The position numbers and the translations under genes are program-made. DNA of 64,000 nt. It comes from Pedobacter sp. ASV28. Its GTDB lineage: Bacteria; Bacteroidota; Bacteroidia; Sphingobacteriales; Sphingobacteriaceae. The stretch spans positions 1 to 64,000 of the forward strand of contig NZ_JAELTN010000003.1 of assembly GCF_016428855.1 (NCBI RefSeq). Reading direction: 5' to 3'. Position 1 is the first letter of the stretch. Each line of letters starts with the position of its first letter. A model generated the notes under the pieces. That model was given only the letters and a program-made list of their open reading frames with translations, was not told where the DNA came from and searched no databases. This document shows positions 28,019 to 36,065 of this stretch, piece by piece.

Positions 28019-28735
28019 ATGAAATTAGATTTATTGGTTTTAGCTGTTCATCCTGATGATGCAGAATTGGGATGCTCGGGTACCATTATCAAACATATTG
28101 CTCAAGGTAAAAAAGTAGGGATTGTAGATTTTACCAGGGGCGAACTGGGAACAAGGGGGACTACTGAGACCCGAGCGGAAGAATCAAGAAATGCCTCAAA
28201 AATTATGGGCATCCATACAAGAGAAAATATTGGAATAAGAGATGGTTTCTTTAAAAATGATGAAGCTCATCAGTTGGAAGTAGTGAAAATGATTCGCAAA
28301 TATCAACCAGAAATTGTGTTAACCAATGCGCTATATGATCGTCATCCCGATCATGGCAGGGCTTCCGAACTGGCAAATGATGCCATTTTCCTTTCAGGAT
28401 TGAGGAAAGTGGAAACGCTTTCAGAGGGCGTTTCTCAGCAACCTTGGAGACCTCGCTTGGTGCTGCAGTATATTCAAGACACCTATATTAAACCAGACAT
28501 CATTGTGGATATATCTGAGCAAATGGATCAGAAAATAGAAGCGATTAGGGCATTTAAAACCCAGTTTGATAGCCCTGATGAAAATGAACCCCAAACTTAT
28601 ATCTCTACACCGGCCTTCCTGCAATCGGTTATTGCAAGGGCAAGAGAAATGGGTAAAAATATTGGCGCAACATATGGCGAAGGTTTCACTTCTAGAAAAT
28701 TATTAGGCGTAGAGAGTTTATTTGATTTGAGATAG
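28019..28735 (+). CDS. bshB1: Bacillithiol biosynthesis deacetylase BshB1
   Basis: A 238-residue zinc enzyme of the LmbE/PIG-L family that deacetylates GlcNAc-malate, the second step of bacillithiol synthesis. The metal site is in LAVHPDDAELGCSGT near the N-terminus, with TRGELGTRGTTETRAEES and DRHPDHGRASELANDAIFLSGLRK. The C-terminal KIEAIRAFKTQFDSP and GEGFTSRKLLGVESLFDLR are typical of BshB1. BshA and BshC are not in the window. Its position next to a glutathione-peroxidase family gene suggests a shared redox role. Confidence 0.95.
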   Translation: MKLDLLVLAVHPDDAELGCSGTIIKHIAQGKKVGIVDFTRGELGTRGTTETRAEESRNASKIMGIHTRENIGIRDGFFKNDEAHQLEVVKMIRKYQPEIVLTNALYDRHPDHGRASELANDAIFLSGLRKVETLSEGVSQQPWRPRLVLQYIQDTYIKPDIIVDISEQMDQKIEAIRAFKTQFDSPDENEPQTYISTPAFLQSVIARAREMGKNIGATYGEGFTSRKLLGVESLFDLR

Positions 28736-28837
28736 AAAAACCTATTGCCAACAATTTTGACCATTTATTGTTGTTTTAAGTATTCAGGAACAAAAGCTAT
28801 TTATCTGTTCTTGAATTTTAACTTTTTACTTAAATCT

Positions 28838-30199
28838 ATGGCCAGTATATTTTCGTCTTTAAAAAATGCATACCAACTTTTTAAGAATGTAGATTTCGAG
28901 AAACTAGATCAGCTCTCTAAAAAAATTGATCTTCCCAAAATGGTAGAAACCATTTCGAACTTAGATGATAAGCAGCTTCAGGGGATGATGAAAATGATGG
29001 GTGGAGCTGGAAGAAAAAAAGAAATCCCCGCTATAGAAGGAGATTTTTATCAATTGGGAGAGGAAGCGCTTAATGATGAAGATAGGGCATTGCAGCTCAA
29101 GGTTAGGGCTTTCTTGGAAAAGGAAGTAAAGCCGATCGTAAACGAGTATTGGCTTAAGGCTGAATTTCCTCATGAACTTATTCCTAAAATTGCCGAATTG
29201 AATATCTGTGGCTTAACCTATAGTGGTTATGGCTGTGCTGGAAAATCTAATTTAATGGAAGGTATCCTTGCCATGGAAATGGCTAGGATAGATACTTCTA
29301 TATCCACTTTTTTTGGGGTACAAAGTGGATTGGCCATGGGTTCTATTTATCTGTTGGGTTCGGAGGAACAAAAACAAACATGGTTGCCAGCCATGCAGCA
29401 GCTTAAAATAATAGGAGCATTTGGATTAACAGAGCCGGAAGTAGGCTCTGGTGTGGCAGGAGGTTTAAATACAACGGTAAAGAAACAGGGGAACAAATGG
29501 ATAATTAATGGACAAAAAAAGTGGATAGGGAATGCTCCATTTGCAGATGTTACCATCATCTGGGCCAGAGATGTAGATGATAATCAAGTGAAAGGTTTTC
29601 TGGTAAGGAAAGGAACTCCAGGGTTTTCAGTAGAAAAAATGCATGATAAAATGGCCCTTCGTATTGTGCAAAATGGTTTAATTACGTTAACAGACTGTGA
29701 AGTAGAGGAGGTGGACAGATTGGAGCATGCCAATTCATTCAAAGATACCGCAAAAGTGTTGCAGATGACAAGGGCTGGTGTAGCCTGGCAGGCAGTAGGC
29801 TGTGCCAGGGGAGCCTATGAGGCTGCTTTAGCCTATACGCAAAAACGTAAGCAATTTGGTCGGCCTATCGCTTCCTTTCAGTTGATACAGAATCATTTGG
29901 TGGAAATGTTATCTAACCTAACCGCCATGCAAACCTTATGTTTTCGTTTATCACAGCTGCAGGATCAGGGTTTGCTTACAGATGAACACGCTTCATTGGC
30001 TAAAGTATTTTGTTCTATGCGCACTAGGGATGTAGTAAGTAGGGCAAGGGAAGTAATGGGGGGAAATGGTATTTTGTTAGAATATGATGTGGCACGTTTT
30101 GTGGCCGATGCGGAAGCCATTTATTCTTATGAAGGCACAAAGGAAATTAACACCCTTATTGTAGGAAGGGCCATTACAGGTTATTCCGCCTTTGTTTAG
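28838..30199 (+). CDS. Acyl-CoA dehydrogenase (glutaryl-CoA dehydrogenase-like)
   Basis: A 453-residue FAD flavoenzyme that introduces a trans-2 double bond into acyl-CoA. After a 60-residue N-terminal extension (with a Met/Gly-rich MKMMGGAGRKK), the N-terminal helical, beta and C-terminal helical domains follow: GAFGLTEPEVGSG (substrate and FAD site), GQKKWIGNAPFADVTIIWAR, RKQFGRPIASFQLIQNHL, AREVMGGNGI. The catalytic Glu is in YSYEGTKEINTLIVGRAITG. That ending resembles glutaryl-CoA and plant ACX4-type enzymes; the chain length is not predictable. The start at 28838 (MASIFSSLKNAYQ) is chosen because the 31 codons upstream are AT-rich non-family sequence containing the promoter-like TAACTTTT. 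Confidence 0.9.
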   Translation: MASIFSSLKNAYQLFKNVDFEKLDQLSKKIDLPKMVETISNLDDKQLQGMMKMMGGAGRKKEIPAIEGDFYQLGEEALNDEDRALQLKVRAFLEKEVKPIVNEYWLKAEFPHELIPKIAELNICGLTYSGYGCAGKSNLMEGILAMEMARIDTSISTFFGVQSGLAMGSIYLLGSEEQKQTWLPAMQQLKIIGAFGLTEPEVGSGVAGGLNTTVKKQGNKWIINGQKKWIGNAPFADVTIIWARDVDDNQVKGFLVRKGTPGFSVEKMHDKMALRIVQNGLITLTDCEVEEVDRLEHANSFKDTAKVLQMTRAGVAWQAVGCARGAYEAALAYTQKRKQFGRPIASFQLIQNHLVEMLSNLTAMQTLCFRLSQLQDQGLLTDEHASLAKVFCSMRTRDVVSRAREVMGGNGILLEYDVARFVADAEAIYSYEGTKEINTLIVGRAITGYSAFV

Positions 30200-30213
30200 T
30201 ACGAAGTGCATAT

Positions 30214-30303
30214 CCTCCTCTTTGAGGCGGAAGGGGGAGGAATTTAATAGAGATTGCTTCGTCGTGTCTCTCCGAAAAATCGGAGTAAACTCTCGCAATG
30301 ACA
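30214..30303. repeat. REP-like intergenic element (partial)
   Basis: After the acyl-CoA dehydrogenase gene come an imperfect TCCTCC...GGAGGA hairpin (about 30214-30241) and then GATTGCTTCGTCGTG (30251-30265), followed by CTCTCGCAATGAC. The GATTGCTTCGT/CTCGCAATGAC pair recurs, in inverse orientation, in the element at 52739-52853, which has CGAAGCCATCTT and GTCATTGCGAG. Two related copies in one window mark a dispersed palindromic family. Confidence 0.55.
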
Positions 30304-30329
30304 TGAGGTTAGCCCAAAATAATCGTTAA

Positions 30330-30722
30330 CTATTTAAACGGCCATTTGACCAATCCTACATTGCCCATCGCACTTTTCTCATACAGGGCAAAGCAGTTTT
30401 CATTAAATTGAGAATCGAAATTGATATCGCCAGGAGACAAATTGGAGGGTGCTTTTTTACCTTCTAGAAAATAATAAATTTTGGTATTCCCATATTTGGT
30501 GTGTGGCATCAAATCTCCATACGCTTGCAATTGAGCATGGGTAGTATCTTTAACTATTACTGCATAGATGCGCTGTATTGGACCCGTATTGTTGTCATTT
30601 CTATAGCTAGCAACTTCTTTAAAGCCTCCTTTTAAATCTTCAATACCCGATTGTGTGAAAGTGTCTTTTAACATCCAGCCGATAAGTGCTAAAGCAAGTA
30701 GTGCAATCCCGAGTTTTTTCAT
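30330..30722 (-). CDS. Hypothetical protein with N-terminal membrane anchor
   Basis: A 130-residue protein with no recognised family. The N-terminus (MKKLGIALLALALIGWML) is a signal anchor or uncleaved signal peptide. The rest is soluble with IQRIYAVIVKDTTHAQLQAY and KIYYFLEGKKAPSNLSPGD, a pattern seen in a small group of Sphingobacteriaceae proteins. It sits alone between two repeat elements, convergent with the acyl-CoA dehydrogenase gene. Function unknown. Confidence 0.7.
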   Translation of the reverse strand: MKKLGIALLALALIGWMLKDTFTQSGIEDLKGGFKEVASYRNDNNTGPIQRIYAVIVKDTTHAQLQAYGDLMPHTKYGNTKIYYFLEGKKAPSNLSPGDINFDSQFNENCFALYEKSAMGNVGLVKWPFK

Positions 30723-30918
30723 CTGTATAAAATTGTTTTTTCATTAGTTCCCATTGTTTTTCAAAGGTATTCAAGCTGCATTTGGTGATTGAATTGTGAT
30801 GAAGTTATTATTATTTAAGCCAAACTGCTGGTGAAATAAATCCTGATGGTCTCATACATCGAATTTAGGCGATATGGCTTTTGGGTTTGTTGTATGGAAG
30901 TCATGAAATGATAAATTG

Positions 30919-31017
30919 CATCGTCATTTGGAACGGAAGGTAGAGAAGCCTAGCTTTTAAAGGATTAAATTTGATGAATTGCTAGATTTTTCCACATTCT
31001 TTATCAAAATGACGATG
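30919..31017. repeat. REP/MITE-like palindromic element
   Basis: A 99-bp block bounded by an 11-bp terminal inverted repeat, CATCGTCATTT (30919-30929) and AAATGACGATG (31007-31017). Inner arms CTAGC (30950-30954) and GCTAG (30981-30985) allow it to fold into one long imperfect hairpin. It lies in the gap between the 130-residue protein gene and lat and carries no coding frame. The form is that of non-autonomous repeats of Bacteroidota. Confidence 0.6.
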
Positions 31018-31037
31018 ACCTATCTTCTGGTAGTTAA

Positions 31038-32369
31038 CTATAGTTGTGGTAATATTTTATGCATTACCTCAATTCCTTCGTCAATATGTTTTTTCTCGAT
31101 ACACAGTGCTGGTCTAAAACGAATGGTTTGATGGCCACAGCCTAGGAACATCACATTATTGGCCATTCCTTTTTCAATGAATTTGTTTCTCATTTCCTTA
31201 TCAGGAAAATCAAAAGAGCATAACAAGCCTCTGCCACGTACATTACTCATTTTATCATATTTGTTGGCCAGTTCATGTAATCGTTTCTTGAGATATTCTC
31301 CTACTGTGGTGGCATTTTCACAGAGTTGGTCTTCTTCCACTATACTTAAAATTTGCGTTGAACGTATCATATCTACCAAACTACCACCCCAGGTTGAATT
31401 GATGCGGGAAGGGACCTTGAATACATTAGTGCTTACTTCATCTACTTTATGGCCTACCAAAATGCCACATACTTGCATTTTTTTACCAAAAGCAACAATG
31501 TCAGGTCTTGCTTTCTCGCTAAAATGTTGGTGGCACCAAAACTTGCCCGTTAAGCCTACTCCAGTCTGTACCTCATCATAAATTAAAAAAGCTTCGTTTT
31601 CATCAGCCAATTGTCGTAACTGAATAAGGAATTCTTCTCTAAGATGATTATCGCCCCCTTCAGATTGAATAGGCTCAATAATGATGGCACAGATCTCATC
31701 CTTATTGTTGGCAAAGACTTTCTTTACCTGTTCAATAGATATCGCCTCAGTTTCTTCCGCTATTTTTAGATTTTCTTCGTTTAGGGGGAATTTAACTTGT
31801 GGGGTACTGACTCTCGGCCAATCAAATTTGGCAAACCATTTGGTCTTGTCGGGTAAAGTGTTGGTTAAACTCAAAGTGTAACCACTTCTGCCATGGAATG
31901 CCTTTTCAAAATGGATTACCTTAAAACCCTTTTCTTCTTTGTATCCTTTAGCAAAATTCTTTTGTACTTTCCAGTCCATCGCTACCTTTAATGCATTTTC
32001 GATAGCTAATGCTCCTCCGCTAATGAAGAAAGCATGTGGTAGATATGAAGGGATGCCAACCCTGGAAAAGGTATTTACAAATTGTGCATATTGTTGAGTG
32101 TACACATCGGAATTGGACGGATTGGCTATTGCAGCGAGTAATAAATTGTGCTTAAAAGCTTCATCATTTGCCATTTTTGGATGGTTGTAACCTAAGGGTA
32201 CCGATGCAAAACAGGTAAAGAAATCTAAAAGTTTGCGATTGTATTTAGAGTCGTAAATGTAAGCGCCATTACTTTTTTCCATGTCGTAAGTAAGGTCGTA
32301 ACCATCAGCCAGGATATGCTTCTTTAATACTTCGTTAACTTGATCTGCAGGAATGCTTAATTGGTACAT
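31038..32369 (-). CDS. lat: L-lysine 6-transaminase
   Basis: A 443-residue class III PLP aminotransferase that moves the epsilon-amino group of lysine to 2-oxoglutarate, giving aminoadipate semialdehyde (piperideine-6-carboxylate). Family words are GYNHPKMANDE, NPSNSDVYTQQYAQF, FFISGGALAIENALKVAMDWK, HGRSGYTLSLTNT, IIEPIQSEGGDNHLR and YDEVQTGVGLTGKFW. The PLP Lys is in VAFGKKMQVCGI. C-terminal GHQTIRFRPALCI fits Lat rather than ornithine or GABA transaminases. It is monocistronic here; the downstream dehydrogenase is not adjacent. Confidence 0.94.
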   Translation of the reverse strand: MYQLSIPADQVNEVLKKHILADGYDLTYDMEKSNGAYIYDSKYNRKLLDFFTCFASVPLGYNHPKMANDEAFKHNLLLAAIANPSNSDVYTQQYAQFVNTFSRVGIPSYLPHAFFISGGALAIENALKVAMDWKVQKNFAKGYKEEKGFKVIHFEKAFHGRSGYTLSLTNTLPDKTKWFAKFDWPRVSTPQVKFPLNEENLKIAEETEAISIEQVKKVFANNKDEICAIIIEPIQSEGGDNHLREEFLIQLRQLADENEAFLIYDEVQTGVGLTGKFWCHQHFSEKARPDIVAFGKKMQVCGILVGHKVDEVSTNVFKVPSRINSTWGGSLVDMIRSTQILSIVEEDQLCENATTVGEYLKKRLHELANKYDKMSNVRGRGLLCSFDFPDKEMRNKFIEKGMANNVMFLGCGHQTIRFRPALCIEKKHIDEGIEVMHKILPQL

Positions 32370-32690
32370 ATAGTTGAGTTTTGATGTTACTCAAATTTAA
32401 AGAAATGTGCCAAATTAACAAATTTGGGCACTATTTAGAGCTTTAGTGCAAAAACTAGGTTTAAACTGTTTAAAGTTGGTTTTGTGGTAAAATTATTTGG
32501 TTTGCCAGAAATGTGGAAAAATAAAAAAAGTAAAAAATGGGAAATTTCTGCTTTTTGATGGTTTAATTTCTAATTTATTTCAAGAGCTCTAATATAAATT
32601 AGGAAACCAGATTTCTAGTGTTTTTTGCTGTTTATTGAGGTGCTGAAATAAAGATAAAAGCATTTAAAATATAATGCTTACCTTACGATC
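32370..32690. other. 320-bp AT-rich gap
   Basis: Between the divergent lat and the small cold-shock-like gene, no frame, hairpin or repeat stands out. It must hold both promoters, but no exact TAnnTTTG in suitable position was found. Confidence 0.55.
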
Positions 32691-32882
32691 ATGAGATACG
32701 GAGTAGTAATAAGTTTTAATTCCATAAAAGGAATAGGTAATATTAAAGATAATACCACCAATATCACCTATAGTTTTACAAAGGCCGATTGTCCTCATGA
32801 AGTGGAAATTTTAGATGAGGTGGCGTTTGAGGTAATGACTGAAAAACATAAAATGCGGGCTATAAAAGTAAAGCTTTCCTAA
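32691..32882 (+). CDS. Small degenerate cold-shock-domain-like protein
   Basis: A 63-residue protein whose pattern follows a cold-shock domain: GVVISFNSIKGIGNIKD resembles the strand 1-2 word G-x-V-x-x-F-x-x-x-K-G-F-G-F-I, then NITYSFTKAD in place of the second RNA-binding motif, and a closing strand EVAFEVMTEKHKMRAIKVKL. The aromatic residues that contact RNA are mostly replaced, so RNA binding is doubtful or altered. Its TAA stop overlaps the TAG stop of the convergent gene at 32879. Fold assignment is by pattern only. Confidence 0.62.
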   Translation: MRYGVVISFNSIKGIGNIKDNTTNITYSFTKADCPHEVEILDEVAFEVMTEKHKMRAIKVKLS

Positions 32883-33754
32883 AGTTCATTTAGCTTTTGT
32901 TTCATGCCCAATAGACCTAATAATCCGCCGGTATGAATGGCCAAGATTTTCGATTCCTTTTCTAATTTGTCTTTTTGTAACAGGTCATATATGGCATAGA
33001 ACATTTTGGCCGTATATACGGGATCTGTTAAAATTCCTGTTGAACTGGCAAATGATTTGATGAAATGAAGTAGTGCTGGAGTGGTCTTGGCATATCCGCC
33101 AAAATGATATTGGGTATGCATATTCACCTGATCGAGGTTGCTTTCATATTTGCCCATTTCGTTGGCAATAAACTCGCCTCCTTTTAAAACTGGAATGACA
33201 TGTAGCTGGGTTTGTAGTTCATGTTGATGGATGCCCCTTAATAGGCCAGCTGCGGTAGTACCCGTACCTGCGGCGCAAAAAATGTAATCGAACTGTTCTT
33301 CATGGAGCTCATCTATGATTTCGCTGCACCCTCTTGTGGCTTCTTCACTCGCTCCGCCCTCATCTACAAAGTAAGTTTGTTCATCGTTTGAAAAATATTG
33401 ATGATAAAGAGATTGCTTATTTTTATAAATTTCCCGGTCAACAAATATAAGCCTCATCCCATACAAGTTACAGAGCAATAAGGTTTCATTGCTTACTTGC
33501 TCCCCTCTTACAAAAGCACTGGCTTTTAGGCCAAACCTAGCTGTAGCAGCTGCTGTTGCCAACAAATGATTAGAGTAGGCTCCACCAAAAGTGACCACAT
33601 GCGTCTTCCCTTTCAATTGCATGTCGTGTAAAATCCATTTTAGTTTTCTCCATTTGTTGCCAGAGATATAGGGATCGATCAAATCATCTCTTTTGACCCA
33701 GATGGATGGATAAGCTTGATAAGATATTTTTTGTAGAGGACTGAATATTTCCAT
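32879..33754 (-). CDS. PLP-dependent ACC deaminase / D-cysteine desulfhydrase family protein
   Basis: A 291-residue fold-type II PLP enzyme. It begins LQKISYQAYPSIWVKRDDLIDPYISGNKWRKLKW, with the PLP Lys in SGNKWRKL. The cofactor-phosphate and substrate region is TFGGAYSNHLLATAAAT, then CAAGTGTTAAGLLRGI and the end AIHTGGLLGLLG. This fits the 1-aminocyclopropane-1-carboxylate deaminase / D-cysteine desulfhydrase group; which reaction it performs is not decidable. The start at 33754 is chosen because the seven codons before it are the descending arm and T-run of the upstream terminator. Confidence 0.88.
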   Translation of the reverse strand: MEIFSPLQKISYQAYPSIWVKRDDLIDPYISGNKWRKLKWILHDMQLKGKTHVVTFGGAYSNHLLATAAATARFGLKASAFVRGEQVSNETLLLCNLYGMRLIFVDREIYKNKQSLYHQYFSNDEQTYFVDEGGASEEATRGCSEIIDELHEEQFDYIFCAAGTGTTAAGLLRGIHQHELQTQLHVIPVLKGGEFIANEMGKYESNLDQVNMHTQYHFGGYAKTTPALLHFIKSFASSTGILTDPVYTAKMFYAIYDLLQKDKLEKESKILAIHTGGLLGLLGMKQKLNEL

Positions 33755-33755
33755 A

Positions 33756-33788
33756 AAAACAAAAAGCTTCCCCAAAGAGAAGCTTTTT
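33756..33788 (-). terminator. Terminator abutting the next start codon
   Basis: A perfect 10-bp stem (33761-33770 with 33779-33788), loop of eight, then TTTTT on the minus strand. It ends the DUF6588 gene 18 bases after its stop. The ATG of the downstream PLP gene follows within seven bases of the hairpin, so that gene is expressed either by readthrough or from a promoter inside the hairpin. Confidence 0.85.
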
Positions 33789-33805
33789 AAGTGTAATATA
33801 TAATT

Positions 33806-34843
33806 TTATTTGCCCATGCCAAAGCCAATACCCGCATTTACATACCCGTATTTAGCTTGCGAATAAGAGCCATATAACCTAAAAAAGCCTAAATGCAATT
33901 GGAAACCTAACGATGCACGTAGACCATTAACATCTGTTTGATCGAAAGTAAAGGGATCTGTATACGTTTGTTTGCCAGTAGGGGTTGAAGGGGTTACAGG
34001 AACATCAAATTCATAAGTTCCTAATGCCCTAAGGTTGGTTTTTGATTTTTGGTATCCTAAGCTAAAGAATGGGGTAAATATTGCAATAGTTTTAGAAATA
34101 ATGGCATCAGCACTTAAGCCTTTAACCTTAGCAGATATAGCTTGATTAGCGTTGGGGTTGTTGCCAACGTCTAAAGGCAGGCTATAGTTTAATCGAGTAA
34201 AGCCCACCGCTACCGCTACATCTAGTGGAATTAATTTTTCTGTTTTTCCCAAAATAAGTGGTAGAACTTCAACTTTAGCACCAGCGCCAAACAGATCAAC
34301 TTTTCCATAATCTTTCATGTCTATTTTTGGGATGTACCTTAATGAAACATCGATGTTTTTTGGAAGTCCAACTGTAAGTTGTATTTGTGGCGAAGGAACT
34401 ATATTTATCCCTTCACCTTTGGGTAGGTTAAAATCACTAGAGGCATTGGGTACACCATTAAGGCGCATAAGTGTACCTTGGGTTTTACTTCCTGAAAATG
34501 TTGGGGATATTGGATTTGCTCCGCTTGCTGGTGCCATACTGGTTAAGCCTAGTTGGTTAACATCAAAACTTTTGTCATTGTTAGGGACAAAAGCTATGGT
34601 ACCTGTAATCCTCAGGTCAAAACGTAAGGTGCTCTTTGCTTTTGCAGAAGTGTACCAACCAGAGTTTAGCCCCACGCCAAAACCTTTAAAAAGTGGAGAA
34701 AGATATGCCTGGGTTAATTTTGAGGCATCTTCTGGAGCACCTTTAAATGCTGCACCAATTTGATCTTGAGCTATTAAATTTAACGGCAACAAAAAAGCGC
34801 TAAATAAGGTGATATATTTTAGCGCTCGTAAATTCTTTTCCAT
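33806..34843 (-). CDS. DUF6588 family predicted beta-barrel protein
   Basis: A 345-residue exported protein with signal peptide ending near LNLIAQ. The mature N-terminus AFKGAPEDASKLTQAYLSPLFKGFGVGLNSGWY is the opening of DUF6588 proteins. Alternating strands with glycine and aromatic residues (IDVSLRYIPKID, LDVAVAVGFTRLNYS, FGASLGFQLHLGFFRLYGSY-like) and the ending KYGYVNAGIGFGMGK suggest an outer-membrane barrel. No transport or enzymatic role is established for the family. Confidence 0.82.
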   Translation of the reverse strand: MEKNLRALKYITLFSAFLLPLNLIAQDQIGAAFKGAPEDASKLTQAYLSPLFKGFGVGLNSGWYTSAKAKSTLRFDLRITGTIAFVPNNDKSFDVNQLGLTSMAPASGANPISPTFSGSKTQGTLMRLNGVPNASSDFNLPKGEGINIVPSPQIQLTVGLPKNIDVSLRYIPKIDMKDYGKVDLFGAGAKVEVLPLILGKTEKLIPLDVAVAVGFTRLNYSLPLDVGNNPNANQAISAKVKGLSADAIISKTIAIFTPFFSLGYQKSKTNLRALGTYEFDVPVTPSTPTGKQTYTDPFTFDQTDVNGLRASLGFQLHLGFFRLYGSYSQAKYGYVNAGIGFGMGK

Positions 34844-35018
34844 GTCTTATTTGTTTGATTTTCAACTACGAAAATAGATTTTTCTAATCAAATAAGGAAA
34901 AAAGTTCATTACTATTTTAAGGTTTTGAGTAAAGTTTTTCATAATTAGAGCAATTTATTAACATACACACTACAATAAATAAGCCAATCTGTTTTAAAAA
35001 AATATCAAATTGATAATT

Positions 35019-35026
35019 TACTTTTG
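35019..35026 (+). promoter_or_regulatory. rluD -7 element; near-leaderless start
   Basis: TACTTTTG exactly matches TAnnTTTG and ends four bases before the ATG at 35031. The longer frame from 35010 would start inside the promoter, so it is rejected. Confidence 0.65.
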
Positions 35027-35030
35027 CATC

Positions 35031-36065
35031 ATGGAAAATATCGCAATAGAACAAGAAGAAGGGGAACAGGATTTATTCGAACATTTCAATATTGTTGTAG
35101 ATAAAGGACAGTCTCTATTACGAATTGACAAGTTTTTGATGCATCGTATAGTAAATGCTTCAAGAAATAGGATACAAAATGCTATTGATGCCGGAAATGT
35201 ATTGGTGAATAAGCAGTTGGTTAAAGCTAGTTACAAAGTGAAGCCCTTAGATGAAATATCTATCGTATTTGCCCATCCACCAAGAGATACAGAGGTTTAT
35301 CCCGAAAATATTCCGATAGATATTGTTTATGAGGATGATGATCTGCTGGTGGTAAATAAACCAGCGGGTATGGTGGTACATCCGGGATTTAATAATTATA
35401 CAGGTACATTGGTCAACGCATTGGCCTATCATTTCGAGAAACTGCCCACTTTGCCTGGTAATGATGGGAGGCCAGGCTTGGTACATCGAATTGATAAAGA
35501 TACTTCAGGACTTTTGCTCATCAGTAAGAATGAAATGACGATGACCAAGTTGGCCAAACAGTTTTTTGATCATAGCATTACCAGAAAGTATTTGGCTTTG
35601 GCCTGGGGAGATATTGAAAAAGAGGGTAGGATAGAGGGATATATTGGCCGTAGCCTTAAAAATAGAATAGTGCAGGATGTTTATGAGGATGAAGAAAAGG
35701 GAAAATGGTCAGTAACCAACTATAAGGTTGTAGAAAGATTGCATTATGTAACCTTGATCTGTTGCCAGCTAGAGACAGGCCGTACCCATCAGATCAGGGC
35801 TCATATGAAGCATATTGGACATCCGCTTTTTAGCGATGCCAATTATGGTGGGGATAAGATTTTAAAGGGAACAACGTTTACAAAATATAAACAATTTGTA
35901 GCAAACTGTTTTGAACTCATGCCAAGACAAGCTTTGCATGCACAAACCTTGGGATTTGTTCACCCAACAACAAAACAATATATGGAATTTGAAGCACCAT
36001 TGCCTGCCGATTTCGAATCGGTTTTGGTGAAATGGCGTAACTATGCTTCACAACCACAATCATAA
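35031..36065 (+). CDS. Pseudouridine synthase RluD family
   Basis: A 344-residue enzyme that isomerises uridine in 23S rRNA (RluD modifies three positions near helix 69). The N-terminal S4 RNA-binding domain covers LLRIDKFLMHRIVNASRNRIQNAIDAGNVLVN. The catalytic domain carries VVNKPAGMVVHPG and the nucleophile Asp155 in HRIDKDTSGLLLI, followed by LETGRTHQIRAHMKHIGHPLF. Among the RluA family the S4 domain and HPG word favour RluD over RluA or TruC. Its stop overlaps the start of the aminotransferase gene (TAATG). Confidence 0.93.
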   Translation: MENIAIEQEEGEQDLFEHFNIVVDKGQSLLRIDKFLMHRIVNASRNRIQNAIDAGNVLVNKQLVKASYKVKPLDEISIVFAHPPRDTEVYPENIPIDIVYEDDDLLVVNKPAGMVVHPGFNNYTGTLVNALAYHFEKLPTLPGNDGRPGLVHRIDKDTSGLLLISKNEMTMTKLAKQFFDHSITRKYLALAWGDIEKEGRIEGYIGRSLKNRIVQDVYEDEEKGKWSVTNYKVVERLHYVTLICCQLETGRTHQIRAHMKHIGHPLFSDANYGGDKILKGTTFTKYKQFVANCFELMPRQALHAQTLGFVHPTTKQYMEFEAPLPADFESVLVKWRNYASQPQS

